This document shows, in pieces, positions 12,873 to 20,658 of a stretch of 64,000 bases of DNA. Below the pieces are notes generated by a model, which saw only the letters and a list, made by a program, of their open reading frames with translations, did not search any database and was not told the origin of the DNA. Each line of letters opens with the position of its first letter. Positions within the stretch are counted from its first letter, which is position 1. The position numbers and the translations under genes are program-made. The stretch is taken from NCBI RefSeq assembly GCF_003207815.1, contig NZ_NKTX01000004.1, positions 1-64,000 of the forward strand. The letters are read 5' to 3'. The stretch is from Komagataeibacter oboediens (lineage in GTDB: Bacteria > Pseudomonadota > Alphaproteobacteria > Acetobacterales > Acetobacteraceae).

Positions 12873-13672
12873 ATGACATGTCGTACCCCGGCTGGACCGA
12901 TGGGTACCTTCCCACGAAGCTGAGCTTTGCCGCCGCCCCCAACGAAAGCGCGCAGCAATGGCTGGAGCGACTGGTGGAACAGTACGGGCAGTGCCCGCCT
13001 GATGAGGCAGACGCGCTGGTCTGCCTTGGCGGCGATGGCTTCATGCTGGAAATGCTGCATACGACGCTGGGCCGCCCGCTACCGGTCTATGGCATCAACT
13101 GCGGGACGGTGGGATTCCTGATGAACCCCGCCGTGCCTGATGACCTGCCCACCCGCCTTGCCACAGCCCAGACCGCCATCCTGCACCCGCTACGCATGAA
13201 AGCCACGACAATGGATGGCAGATGCATCCATGCCCTTGCGCTGAATGACGTGTTCCTGTTCCGCCAGACACGGCAGGCGGCGAAAATCCGTATCGGAGTG
13301 GACGGGCGCGTGCGGCTGCCCGAACTGATATGCGATGGCGTCCTGATTTCCACGCCCGCGGGGTCGACCGCCTACAACCTGTCCGCGCACGGGCCGATCG
13401 TGCCGCTATCGGCCAACCTGCTGCCGCTGACCCCCATCAGCGCGTTCCGTCCACGCCGGTGGCGTGGCGCGCTGCTGCCTTCCACCGCGCAGGTCTGTTT
13501 CGATATTCTGGAAACCGACAAACGCCCCGTGGCCGCCGTGGCTGACTTTACCGAAGTGCGCGATGTGATTTCTGTTGAAATCAGCGAAGCGCGGGAACTG
13601 CAGACCACCGTACTGTTCGATCCGGGGCAGAGCCTGTCGGAACGGATCATAACCGAACAGTTCACTGCGTAA
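12869..13672 (+). CDS. nadK: NAD kinase
   Basis: A 267-residue kinase that phosphorylates NAD to NADP. The GGDG motif is at residues 54-57 ([11 protein letters not shown]), the NE/D region in [14 protein letters not shown], and the glycine-rich [20 protein letters not shown] block is intact. It overlaps the upstream amidohydrolase by four bases, so it is the second gene of a two-gene operon. It is followed by repeat copy B and the convergent metalloprotease gene. Confidence 0.95.
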   Translation: MNDMSYPGWTDGYLPTKLSFAAAPNESAQQWLERLVEQYGQCPPDEADALVCLGGDGFMLEMLHTTLGRPLPVYGINCGTVGFLMNPAVPDDLPTRLATAQTAILHPLRMKATTMDGRCIHALALNDVFLFRQTRQAAKIRIGVDGRVRLPELICDGVLISTPAGSTAYNLSAHGPIVPLSANLLPLTPISAFRPRRWRGALLPSTAQVCFDILETDKRPVAAVADFTEVRDVISVEISEARELQTTVLFDPGQSLSERIITEQFTA

Positions 13673-13681
13673 GGGATTTCC

Positions 13682-13773
13682 CCAAAAAACAGGCAACAGT
13701 TTCCTGGACGCTGCTTTTTTCAAAAAGGCAGCGTTTTTCGGAAGCTTTTTGCAAAAAGCTTCACCAAAAACGT
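13682..13773 (-). repeat. dispersed double-hairpin repeat, copy B
   Basis: Inverse orientation relative to copy A. Hairpin CGCTGCTTTTTT-CAAAAAGGCAGCG (13709-13733), then GAAGCTTTTTGCAAAAAGCTTC (13741-13762) and the end mark ACCAAAAACGT. It fills the gap between convergent nadK and the YgjP-like gene, where it could terminate both. Confidence 0.8.
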
Positions 13774-13786
13774 TCATTATGATCCA

Positions 13787-14548
13787 TCAGGCCGGAGCGA
13801 TCCGGTGCAGGCTGGCACCATTGTCATGCAACCATTTTTCGGCCTGACGCCGGTGGGGGGTCAGCCGGTCCACCAGCAGCCAGAAATCCGGCCCATGATT
13901 CATGTGCCGCAGATGCGCAAGTTCATGGGCGATGATGTAGTGCTGCACCTCCTGCGGGGCCATGACCAGCCGCCAGCACAGCATGATCGACCCATCGGAT
14001 GAACAGCTGCCCCACCGGCTTTTCGTATCACGCAGCCTGACCTGCGTCGGTTTCAGGCCACAGGTTTCGGCCTGCGCGCGCAGGCGGCCGGGCAGGAGGG
14101 CCTGTGCCTGCGCGCGCAGATAGGCACTGACACGACGGGGAATGAATTCCTCCGCCCCGCTGACATGCAACCGTCCCTCTTCCAGCCATACGCCACGCCG
14201 CGCATCGGGACAGTGATGGATTTCATAACGCTGCCCATCCAGCACGACATGGCCGCCATGGTGCAGTTCAACAGGCGGTGGCAGGCGCGACAGCCCCGCC
14301 GCCACCCATGCGGAATGCGCCCGCAGCAGCGCCAGCCCATCCGCCCTGCGTGCCCCGCGCGGGAGGGTGATGATGACATGCCCGCTACGCGGATCGATCC
14401 GCATGGAAATACGCCGCGCCCGGACCGAGGTCCGCCAGCCTACCGTGACCTGCCCGGATGCAATCGGCACGACCTCCGTTCCGGCTGTCACCGCATCCCT
14501 GCCGTTAAAGACTGTTTCAGAAGTCCACCCACGAAACACCCTGCTCAA
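13787..14548 (-). CDS. YgjP-like M48-type zinc metallopeptidase (DUF45)
   Basis: A 253-residue SprT/YgjP-like (DUF45) protein. The zinc-binding motif HELAH is at residues 208-212, followed by the HMNHGPDFW segment that supplies the third ligand region. The preceding RDTKSRWGSCSS is the hallmark of the family. Predicted cytosolic; the substrate is unknown. The first 30 residues are poorly constrained and a later start is possible. It lies between two repeat copies (B and C). Confidence 0.88.
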   Translation of the reverse strand: MSRVFRGWTSETVFNGRDAVTAGTEVVPIASGQVTVGWRTSVRARRISMRIDPRSGHVIITLPRGARRADGLALLRAHSAWVAAGLSRLPPPVELHHGGHVVLDGQRYEIHHCPDARRGVWLEEGRLHVSGAEEFIPRRVSAYLRAQAQALLPGRLRAQAETCGLKPTQVRLRDTKSRWGSCSSDGSIMLCWRLVMAPQEVQHYIIAHELAHLRHMNHGPDFWLLVDRLTPHRRQAEKWLHDNGASLHRIAPA

Positions 14549-14560
14549 TTCATAAGGAAG

Positions 14561-14640
14561 TTTATGGTGAAGCTTTTTTCACGAAGCTTCAGAGAACGTC
14601 GCCCTTTTCCAAAAAGGGGGTACCCAGAAACTTTTACTAC
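14561..14640 (+). repeat. dispersed double-hairpin repeat, copy C
   Basis: GGTGAAGCTTTTTTCACGAAGCTTC is the first hairpin (about 14566-14590). GCCCTTTTCCAAAAAGGGGG is the second (about 14600-14620). The shared tail TACCCAGAAACTTTTACT follows. It sits between two minus-strand genes. Confidence 0.78.
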
Positions 14641-14645
14641 TCTTA

Positions 14646-15134
14646 TCAGCGGCGGGGCGGACGCGTGCGGCAGAATGCGTCCCGTGGGGCTTCGCCCGGC
14701 CAGTCAACCACATGGTCTTCCAGCATGCCCGCCCTGCGTTCACTGATTACCCGGCCACTTACGGACACACCTGCCTCATGCACCGTATCACGGGTGCCGG
14801 ACACCAGCGGGTGCCACCATGGCAGCGGTTCCCCGTCACGCACCAGCACGTATCCGCAGGTGGGCGGCAGCCAGTCGATATCCGCCAGCATTTCGGGCGT
14901 CAGGCTGATACAGTCCTGCACCCGGCGCTGCCGATGTTCATAATCGGTACACAGGCATGATGTGGTGTCCAGCAGGCGGCAGGCGACATCGGTAAACAGG
15001 ACTTCGTCCGTCTCGTCCTCGCGCAGTTTGTGCAGGCAGCACCGCCCGCACCCGTCACACAGCGACTCCCACTGCGCAGAAGACATCTGGTCAAGAGGCG
15101 TCGTTTCCCAGAATGGCGGGGTATCATCTGTCAT
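14646..15134 (-). CDS. YcgN/YkgJ-type cysteine cluster protein
   Basis: A 162-residue member of the UPF0260/YcgN group of cysteine cluster proteins, thought to bind zinc or iron. It has CDGCGRCC near residue 28, a further Cys in the VACRLLD stretch, CLC in SCLCTDYEHR, and a later Cys in the CGYVLV segment. The length matches the family. The biochemical role is not established. It is 34 bases downstream of the small permease gene and may be cotranscribed. Confidence 0.88.
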   Translation of the reverse strand: MTDDTPPFWETTPLDQMSSAQWESLCDGCGRCCLHKLREDETDEVLFTDVACRLLDTTSCLCTDYEHRQRRVQDCISLTPEMLADIDWLPPTCGYVLVRDGEPLPWWHPLVSGTRDTVHEAGVSVSGRVISERRAGMLEDHVVDWPGEAPRDAFCRTRPPRR

Positions 15135-15168
15135 GGTCGTGGTCCTGCCGTATCATATCCATAAAACC

Positions 15169-15654
15169 TTACTGGCCGCCCACCGCTGCCATTGCGCACA
15201 GCACGATCATGCCGAGGGAAAATGTCACCACCCCCGCCACCGGCAGACCCAGCAGCGGCAGCCAAAGCAGCCGGAGCCGCATTTTCGCATCCGCCCCGAG
15301 CCCGCTGGCCGTACGCGACAGGCCCGGCGGAATCCGGTCCAGCACCCGCAGCAGCGGCCACATCGCGGCGGGGGCGAGACACAGCCCCTGCATGACACAT
15401 CCCGCCATGCTGCTGCCATGCGCAAGCCACGGCCACCAGACCGCAAGACCCAGCCCCGGCAGCACAAGGGACAGCATCATGCCCCGCAGCAGCACGCACC
15501 ATGCCGGCCACGCGCGGTACAGCACGACATGCACCGCCACCACCAGCCCGCACGCCACCGCAAGCCCCAGCGCGATACAGGCCCCGTCCACCCCCAGCAG
15601 ACCAGCCGGTCGGATACCAAGGTCAGGCAGCATCAGCCCGCATCCCGCAACCAT
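15169..15654 (-). CDS. short ABC-permease-like membrane protein
   Basis: A 161-residue, strongly hydrophobic protein with four or five membrane segments. The C-terminal part reads like the EAA loop of binding-protein-dependent permeases (LSRTASGLGADAKMRLRLLW followed by LPLLGLPVAG). The loop's usual glutamate and first alanine are lost, and the whole is about 100 residues shorter than PotB/PotC-type permeases. Its start overlaps the end of the binding-protein gene by 22 bases. It is the only permease-like gene in the cluster, where two are normal. I infer a reduced or repurposed permease; confidence in the ancestry is moderate. Confidence 0.6.
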   Translation of the reverse strand: MVAGCGLMLPDLGIRPAGLLGVDGACIALGLAVACGLVVAVHVVLYRAWPAWCVLLRGMMLSLVLPGLGLAVWWPWLAHGSSMAGCVMQGLCLAPAAMWPLLRVLDRIPPGLSRTASGLGADAKMRLRLLWLPLLGLPVAGVVTFSLGMIVLCAMAAVGGQ

Positions 15655-16661
15655 GTATCAAAGCGCTGTGACAGCGCGGGATAATGTACCTGCCAGAACT
15701 GCACATCCACCGGCAGCGCCACGGGCGGGTGCGCCGTATCAGGTGGTGTGGCGGCGGGATAGCGGACACGGAACGCGGCCTGCTGCGCGGGCTGGACAAT
15801 AAAATGCAGCAGGTTGCGCGCCTGCCCCAGCCGGAAGGCCGACTGCCCCGCCACCACGCCCCATGACAGGCCATAGGACAGCGCCATGTCGGTATTGATG
15901 CCGATCGTGTTCCTGTGTCGCACGGAAATGTTGTGCACCGCATCGTCGGGTGCGCTGCTCATCAACACCTGCCCGCGTTCGAGGATACTGGTGGCGTCCG
16001 TCGGGGTGGACCACCACGTGATATAGGGGCGAAGCTGGCTCAGCTTGCGAAAGGCCCGGTCCACACCCTGCGGGGTAGCCAGCTGGTTATAGACATCGCC
16101 CGGTGCCACGCCATCGGCCATGAGCGCGATTTCCAGCGTGGTGCGCGGGTCGCGACGCAGGCCACGCTTGCCGGGAAAGCGTACGATATCCCAGAAATCG
16201 GCCCAGCGTGGCGCGGACCTGTGCCGTGTCTGGTCCCATGCCACCACCACCTGCGCGGTCAGCCCCGGCACGCCACACCCATCGGGGTTGGTGGCGCTAC
16301 CGGCCAGATGGATGACCAGTTCCCCCACGCAGGCGGCGCGTATGGTGCTGTCCTCGGCAAAGACCAGCGACCATGTGCCCGCGCGTCCCGCATGAAGGCC
16401 GTGCGCGTCGAGGTCCACCAGCGACCCGTTCCATGCCTTGCGCACCACCGGCTGCCGGGCGCTGCGCGCAAACGGCTGCAGAAAGGCCGCATCCTGCGCC
16501 TGTCCAAGCTGCGACTCCGTACTGGCCACCACAAGCGCGGCCCTGTGCCGCACGGGAACCGCCGCACCCGCCGGGGCAGGCAGCACGGCGGGGACGGACG
16601 CGGCCGCCAGCAGGCAGGACAGGGCGGCACGGACACGGGGACGGAACGCAAACTGGAACAC
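15633..16661 (-). CDS. PotD-like periplasmic substrate-binding protein
   Basis: A 342-residue exported protein. The signal peptide covers about residues 1-33 (arginines, a leucine/alanine core, APAGAA). The mature part resembles polyamine/spermidine-type solute-binding proteins: ADFWDIVRFPGKRGLRRDPR, TLEIALMADGVAP and the RAFRKLSQLRPYITWW block are typical of that group. Ligand residues cannot be assigned safely. It lies 45 bases after the degenerate ATPase gene and overlaps the short permease gene, so the three look like one operon. It may work as an orphan binding protein. Confidence 0.82.
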   Translation of the reverse strand: MFQFAFRPRVRAALSCLLAAASVPAVLPAPAGAAVPVRHRAALVVASTESQLGQAQDAAFLQPFARSARQPVVRKAWNGSLVDLDAHGLHAGRAGTWSLVFAEDSTIRAACVGELVIHLAGSATNPDGCGVPGLTAQVVVAWDQTRHRSAPRWADFWDIVRFPGKRGLRRDPRTTLEIALMADGVAPGDVYNQLATPQGVDRAFRKLSQLRPYITWWSTPTDATSILERGQVLMSSAPDDAVHNISVRHRNTIGINTDMALSYGLSWGVVAGQSAFRLGQARNLLHFIVQPAQQAAFRVRYPAATPPDTAHPPVALPVDVQFWQVHYPALSQRFDTWLRDAG

Positions 16662-16706
16662 GGACAGGAAACAGTCCTTTCAGGCATGGGCAAAGGATGC
16701 CGGACG

Positions 16707-17822
16707 CTACCCCATTTCACCCCGGAACGGAAAGGCAATTGCCTGCCCCGGCTGCCAGGCCAGTATGGCCACCTGCCCCGCCGTCACCCGCTGCAGGGCC
16801 GCGGTGGGCGGACGGCGCGCCAGCAGTTCCTCCCCATTCGCCAGACGGAATCGCAGCAGCACGTGATCGCCCATCTGGCGCATGTCCGTCAGGGTCGCCT
16901 CCAGCACGGGCGGCCCGTCGGGATCGGCGCCCCCCACCATGCCGGGCCGCGAGGGAAACATGACCGCGATCCGGTCCGGCCGGATGCATAGCGTGGCCAG
17001 CTGGTCCGCCTCCACCCCCGTGGCGGCCATGGCCTCGACCGGCAGGCCACCGGGCAGGTGCGCCACGGCCACATCGTCCTCGACACCGGCCACCCGCACC
17101 GTCAGGCTGTTGGCATGGCCAAAGCCGGTGGCCACCCGGTCGCACGCCGGACGGTCGAACAGGTCCAGCGCCGTGCCAAGCTGCACGATCTCCATGCCGT
17201 CCATGTAGCCGATCATGTCACCAAGCAGCAGCGCGTCCTCACGCTCACGCGTCAGCAGCAGCACGCACAGGCCACGCGCGCGCACCAGTCGACCAACCAG
17301 CCGCCGCATGGCCACGCGGGCCGCAGGCGGCAGGGGCGTGAACGGGTCCTCCAGCACCAGCACGGGCGGTTCGAACACCAGCGCCCGCCCGATCATGACA
17401 CGCAGTGCCTGCTCGGGCGAAAGCGTGTCGGGGCGGGCCTGTTCCAGCCCGTCCAGCCCCAGCAGGGCAAGCGCCGCGCGCACGCGTGCCGCCACGGCGT
17501 GCGGCCCCTCGCCACGCGCCCGCAGCGCAAAGGCCAGATTGGCCTGAACCGTCATGTGGGCAAACAGCGGGTCACGCCAGCCCACCAGCGCACAGGACCG
17601 CTGCCCCGGTGGCGCGGCGGTCACGTCCACACCGTCAACCGTGACCTGTCCCCCGAAGGTGGGGGCGTGACCCGCCAGCATGTCCGCCAGCACCCGCAGG
17701 CAGTCGGCCCGGTCGTTCACAACCGCCAGGCACGTACCCGCCATTGCGGAAAAAGACAGGTCCGGCGCACCGGAAAAGGCCCGGAGCGCGTTGACAACCA
17801 GCCGTATGGAGAAAGGAGACAT
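16707..17822 (-). CDS. degenerate ABC-transporter ATPase homologue (PotA-like pseudo-ATPase)
   Basis: A 371-residue protein that aligns end to end with PotA/UgpC-type ATPases, including the C-terminal TOBE-like part (about 230-371). Every catalytic motif is altered. The Walker A position reads NDRADCLRV (36-44) with no Gly-Lys-Ser/Thr. The Q-loop Gln is replaced in GWRDPLFAH (81-89). The signature is LSPEQ (134-138), Walker B is VLVLEDPF with D and E swapped, and the H-loop His is Arg in LLTREREDAL (near 192). The frame is open over its full length with genome-typical codon use, so it is not an obvious pseudogene. ATP hydrolysis is unlikely. A structural or regulatory role with the two downstream genes is inference. 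Confidence 0.8.
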   Translation of the reverse strand: MSPFSIRLVVNALRAFSGAPDLSFSAMAGTCLAVVNDRADCLRVLADMLAGHAPTFGGQVTVDGVDVTAAPPGQRSCALVGWRDPLFAHMTVQANLAFALRARGEGPHAVAARVRAALALLGLDGLEQARPDTLSPEQALRVMIGRALVFEPPVLVLEDPFTPLPPAARVAMRRLVGRLVRARGLCVLLLTREREDALLLGDMIGYMDGMEIVQLGTALDLFDRPACDRVATGFGHANSLTVRVAGVEDDVAVAHLPGGLPVEAMAATGVEADQLATLCIRPDRIAVMFPSRPGMVGGADPDGPPVLEATLTDMRQMGDHVLLRFRLANGEELLARRPPTAALQRVTAGQVAILAWQPGQAIAFPFRGEMG

Positions 17823-17848
17823 GCGATAACAGAAACCTGACTGGGGAG

Positions 17849-17860
17849 ATAACGCGTTAT
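17849..17860. promoter_or_regulatory. 12-bp perfect palindrome in a divergent promoter region
   Basis: ATAACGCGTTAT is a perfect palindrome lying between the divergent starts of the ABC-like cluster (17822) and the small membrane protein gene (17922). It could be an operator for either side. There is no family-specific match. Confidence 0.3.
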
Positions 17861-17921
17861 AAGCAATGGTTGCCTCCTTACCAGAGGGTTATTGACTTCA
17901 TTCGTCCCAAAGGAAACGATC

Positions 17922-18179
17922 ATGAGCAAGACAGAAACAATCAAGCACGTCACGCAAGAAGACCTGCAGGCCCTGAAGGGTCACATCGAAAAGCTGCTGC
18001 ACACGCACGGCAAACAGGCCCTGCACGATGTTGCCAGCAAGGCCGAGCAGCTGGCGGGCCAGGCGCGTGAAAACCTTGCGGAACACGCACCCAAGAAGAG
18101 CGGTTCACGCGCTCGTTCGCTTGTTGCTATCGCCATTTTCTCGGTGATCGGCTATTTTCTTGGCCGCGCAACGAAATAA
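17922..18179 (+). CDS. small DUF883-like membrane-anchored protein
   Basis: An 85-residue protein with an amphipathic, alanine/lysine/glutamate-rich helical N-terminus (about 1-55) and one C-terminal membrane segment (SLVAIAIFSVIGYFLGRATK). This is the layout of ElaB/YqjD/DUF883 proteins, which attach ribosomes or associate with the inner membrane in stationary phase in E. coli. The start at 17922 follows AAAGGAAACGATC; the frame also opens 30 bases earlier without a good ribosome site. It is paired with the next membrane protein gene 40 bases downstream. Confidence 0.75.
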   Translation: MSKTETIKHVTQEDLQALKGHIEKLLHTHGKQALHDVASKAEQLAGQARENLAEHAPKKSGSRARSLVAIAIFSVIGYFLGRATK

Positions 18180-18219
18180 GGCTTTCTAGCCTGCTGCAAC
18201 CAGAGGATACGCGAGCATC

Positions 18220-18654
18220 ATGAGAATAGGCGAAATCGGCAAAACCATCATTGAAGGGGAACTGACCCTACGCAAGCTGATGGCGATCCGTCTTGGTCGT
18301 CAGGCCGCATTCCTGGTTGTGGCAGCCATCTTTGCCTTCTTTGCGGTTATTTCGGGCCATGGGCTGCTGTGGGCCTTCTGTTACCAGACACTGGGCTTCA
18401 GCGCCCTTGGTTCGGCCGCCACCGTATTCGGTGCGGACCTTGTGGTGGTCATCATGGGGCTGGTCATGGGCCGACGCTCCTACATGACACCGGAAGAGAT
18501 CCGCGTGCGATTCGCACGTGAACACGCCCTGAACGAACTGCGGCAGACCGTTGCCCTGTCCGCCGTGGCCACCACGGTTGCAGGTCCGCTGACCCGCCAT
18601 ACCGGCCGGGCGGTGTGGAACCTGTTCAGGGCCATGACAGGCCGCGGGAAATAA
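18220..18654 (+). CDS. holin-like/YqjE-type small membrane protein
   Basis: A 144-residue protein with two hydrophobic segments (about 30-50 and 60-87) and a charged C-terminus. It resembles the phage-holin superfamily III/YqjE proteins that commonly follow DUF883/YqjD genes. That neighbour relation (DUF883-like, then YqjE-like) supports the call. Role unknown; probably envelope stress. It is not evidence of a prophage. Confidence 0.65.
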   Translation: MRIGEIGKTIIEGELTLRKLMAIRLGRQAAFLVVAAIFAFFAVISGHGLLWAFCYQTLGFSALGSAATVFGADLVVVIMGLVMGRRSYMTPEEIRVRFAREHALNELRQTVALSAVATTVAGPLTRHTGRAVWNLFRAMTGRGK

Positions 18655-18676
18655 CCCGCCCGGGCCACCGGCCCGA

Positions 18677-18712
18677 ACTATCTGGCAATGATCTACGTCA
18701 TTGCCAGATAGT
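18677..18712. repeat. 15-bp perfect inverted repeat
   Basis: ACTATCTGGCAATGA (18677-18691) pairs perfectly with 18698-18712 across a six-base loop. No T run follows. It lies after the YqjE-like gene, next to a smaller GGGCC/GGCCC hairpin (18662-18674), and about 120 bases before marR. It may be a terminator or an operator. Confidence 0.6.
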
Positions 18713-18774
18713 ATCCATGCTGAAATTGCATTGGCTCACATTGTCGTTTTCTGGAAACGTGCAGCTTACGAAGA

Positions 18775-18807
18775 TACTAAGCACGCAAATGGTTTGTATG
18801 CTTAATA
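18775..18807. promoter_or_regulatory. candidate operator of the MarR regulator
   Basis: Inverted half-sites TACTAAGCA (18775-18783) and TGCTTAATA (18799-18807) match at eight of nine positions. They stand 27 bases upstream of the marR start, where autoregulatory MarR sites usually lie. Confidence 0.35.
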
Positions 18808-18834
18808 ACTGTATGTCCATGCTGGCGGAACAGA

Positions 18835-19308
18835 ATGTCCGATTTGGAGCGCAACGAGAAGGAACTGTCGTTCGGTCGCCGTCTCGCCCGGCTTGGCGCC
18901 GCGTGGCGTCGGCAGGTCGATCGTGACCTGCACGAATACGGCCTGACGGAAGCGACATGGCGGCCGGTGCTGTACCTTGGCCTGCTGCCCCCGCCAGTGC
19001 GCCAGACCGACCTTGTCCGCGCCCTCGAAATCGAAGCTCCGTCCGTTGCGCGCCTGCTTGATGTATTGGAACGCCGCGACCTGGTGTTCCGTTCCCCCGA
19101 CAGCGAAGACAAACGGTCCAAACTGGTCAGCCTGACAGAAAAGGGCGAACGCACCGCCCGTCAGGTCCGCCATGCGGTCGAGGCCGTATCCAGCCGCCTG
19201 CTGCAGGGCATCTCCACGCCGGAGCTGCAGGCATGCTATTCCGTCTTTGAACGGATCGAAGCCAACCTGTGCCAGCGTGCCAGCACGCCAGCCGGGGAAC
19301 AGGCATGA
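18835..19308 (+). CDS. MarR-family transcriptional regulator
   Basis: A 157-residue winged-helix regulator. The DNA-binding part spans about residues 45-115: PPVRQTDLVRALEIEAPSVA is the recognition region and DSEDKRSKLVSLTEKG the wing. The C-terminal helices form the dimer. Its place just upstream of an efflux cassette suggests that it represses DUF1656-hlyD-nodT in response to an aromatic or lipophilic ligand, as EmrR, SlyA and similar regulators do. The first 20 residues before AWRRQVDRDL are typical. Confidence 0.9.
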   Translation: MSDLERNEKELSFGRRLARLGAAWRRQVDRDLHEYGLTEATWRPVLYLGLLPPPVRQTDLVRALEIEAPSVARLLDVLERRDLVFRSPDSEDKRSKLVSLTEKGERTARQVRHAVEAVSSRLLQGISTPELQACYSVFERIEANLCQRASTPAGEQA

Positions 19309-19507
19309 TCCTTCTTTCCCCCCGCCCTTCCCCGATGCCGCACGCCGCATGGCAGACGTCCCCGGCTGGGGATGCGACATCCGTGCGGTTTGTTCCCTTT
19401 GCCGGTTTCTTCCATGCGTCTGGTCGGCTACAGATAGCGGCGGACAGGGATGGCCTGCCCGCGCCTGCTTCTCCTTCAACGGGACCGTTCGGAATGAGAA
19501 CCGCCTG

Positions 19508-19702
19508 ATGCTGAGCGAATTCAACCTCTTCGGTGTCTTCATGGCACCGATTGTCGTCTATGCCGTCGCCGCGCTGCCCGTCACCATGCTGCTGCGATCA
19601 CTGTTATGGTGGTGCGGCATAATGAAATGGTTCTGGCATCTCGCCCTGTTTGAGGTTGCGCTATACACTTGCGTCCTCTGCCTGATGATCCTGTACATCT
19701 GA
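19508..19702 (+). CDS. DUF1656 small inner-membrane protein (AaeX/YtcA type)
   Basis: A 64-residue protein with two membrane segments, opening LSEFNLFGVFMAPI, the hallmark of DUF1656. In AaeXAB and similar efflux systems such a protein is encoded between regulator, adaptor and pump. Here it stands 28 bases upstream of the HlyD adaptor. About 200 bases separate it from marR, where no gene is seen. Confidence 0.85.
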   Translation: MLSEFNLFGVFMAPIVVYAVAALPVTMLLRSLLWWCGIMKWFWHLALFEVALYTCVLCLMILYI

Positions 19703-19730
19703 CTGTCCCAAGAAGGTTCGAGAAATCCCC

Positions 19731-20642
19731 ATGCCACTCCTTCGCACCCTGATCCGTGTGGTCCTGACTCTGGCTGTCGTGATGATGGCCGCCGTCATGG
19801 GCGTCACCTTGTGGGACACCTACATGATCGCCCCCTGGACACGTGACGGACGTGTCCGCGTCTATGTCGTGGACGTGGCGCCGGAAGTATCGGGAACGGT
19901 GGTGCAGCTGCCCGTGGTCGACAACCAGTTCGTGCACCGGGGCGACCCCCTGTTCGTGCTTGACCCCGTACGTTTCCGCCTGGCCATCCGCGAGGCACAG
20001 GCCCGTCTGGACGGCGCGCTGGAGGACCTGAAGCTCAAGCAGAATGACGCACGCCGCCGTATGGGACTGGGTGGCATCGTATCGGCGGAAGAACAGGAAG
20101 TCTTCAACTCGAACGTGGCAACGCAGATCGCGTCGGTTGACGCGGCGCGCGCGGCCCTGGATCTGGCCAAGCTGAACCTGCAGCGCTCCATCCTGTATTC
20201 CCCGGTCAACGGCAACATCACCAACCTGAACCTGCGGGTGGGCGACTATGTCACCGAAGGTCATGCGCGACTGGCCGTGATCGATGCCGATTCCTACTGG
20301 GTCAACGGCTACTTCGAGGAAACGAAGATGTGGGGCGTGCACGTAGGGGACGAGGCACGTGTCAAGCTGATGGGCTACAAGGACATCCTGCCCGGCCATG
20401 TCGTCAGTATCGCCCGCGGTATCAACGACCAGAATGGCAGGCCCGACGGGCTGGGCCTGCAGGATGTCAGCCCGATCTTCACATGGGTCCGACTGGCGCA
20501 GCGTATCCCGGTCCGTATCCACCTGGACCATGTGCCTGACAGCGTGACACTGGCGGCCGGCATGACCGCCACGATCAGCGTCGGTCCCCAGTCCCGTACC
20601 CAACGCGGCCGTCTGACGACATGGCTGCAAGACCACCTGTAA
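19731..20642 (+). CDS. HlyD-family membrane fusion protein (AaeA/EmrA type)
   Basis: A 303-residue periplasmic adaptor with an N-terminal membrane anchor (about 7-28), a biotinyl-lipoyl half (VAPEVSGTVVQLPVVDNQFVHRGDPLF), a short helical hairpin (about 85-140), the second lipoyl half (LYSPVNGNITNLNLRVGDYV) and a beta-barrel domain. It should link an inner-membrane pump to the NodT outer-membrane channel encoded 16 bases downstream. The partner pump is not encoded here. Confidence 0.92.
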   Translation: MPLLRTLIRVVLTLAVVMMAAVMGVTLWDTYMIAPWTRDGRVRVYVVDVAPEVSGTVVQLPVVDNQFVHRGDPLFVLDPVRFRLAIREAQARLDGALEDLKLKQNDARRRMGLGGIVSAEEQEVFNSNVATQIASVDAARAALDLAKLNLQRSILYSPVNGNITNLNLRVGDYVTEGHARLAVIDADSYWVNGYFEETKMWGVHVGDEARVKLMGYKDILPGHVVSIARGINDQNGRPDGLGLQDVSPIFTWVRLAQRIPVRIHLDHVPDSVTLAAGMTATISVGPQSRTQRGRLTTWLQDHL

Positions 20643-20658
20643 GGCGCCGGGCACGATC

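Noticed and set aside
18220-18654. Holin-like gene as evidence of a prophage
   Set aside because: No phage genes nearby; a DUF883-like plus YqjE-like pair is a common chromosomal arrangement.
19309-19507. Possible FUSC remnant between marR and DUF1656
   Set aside because: The short frames here show no FUSC-like sequence that I can recognise.
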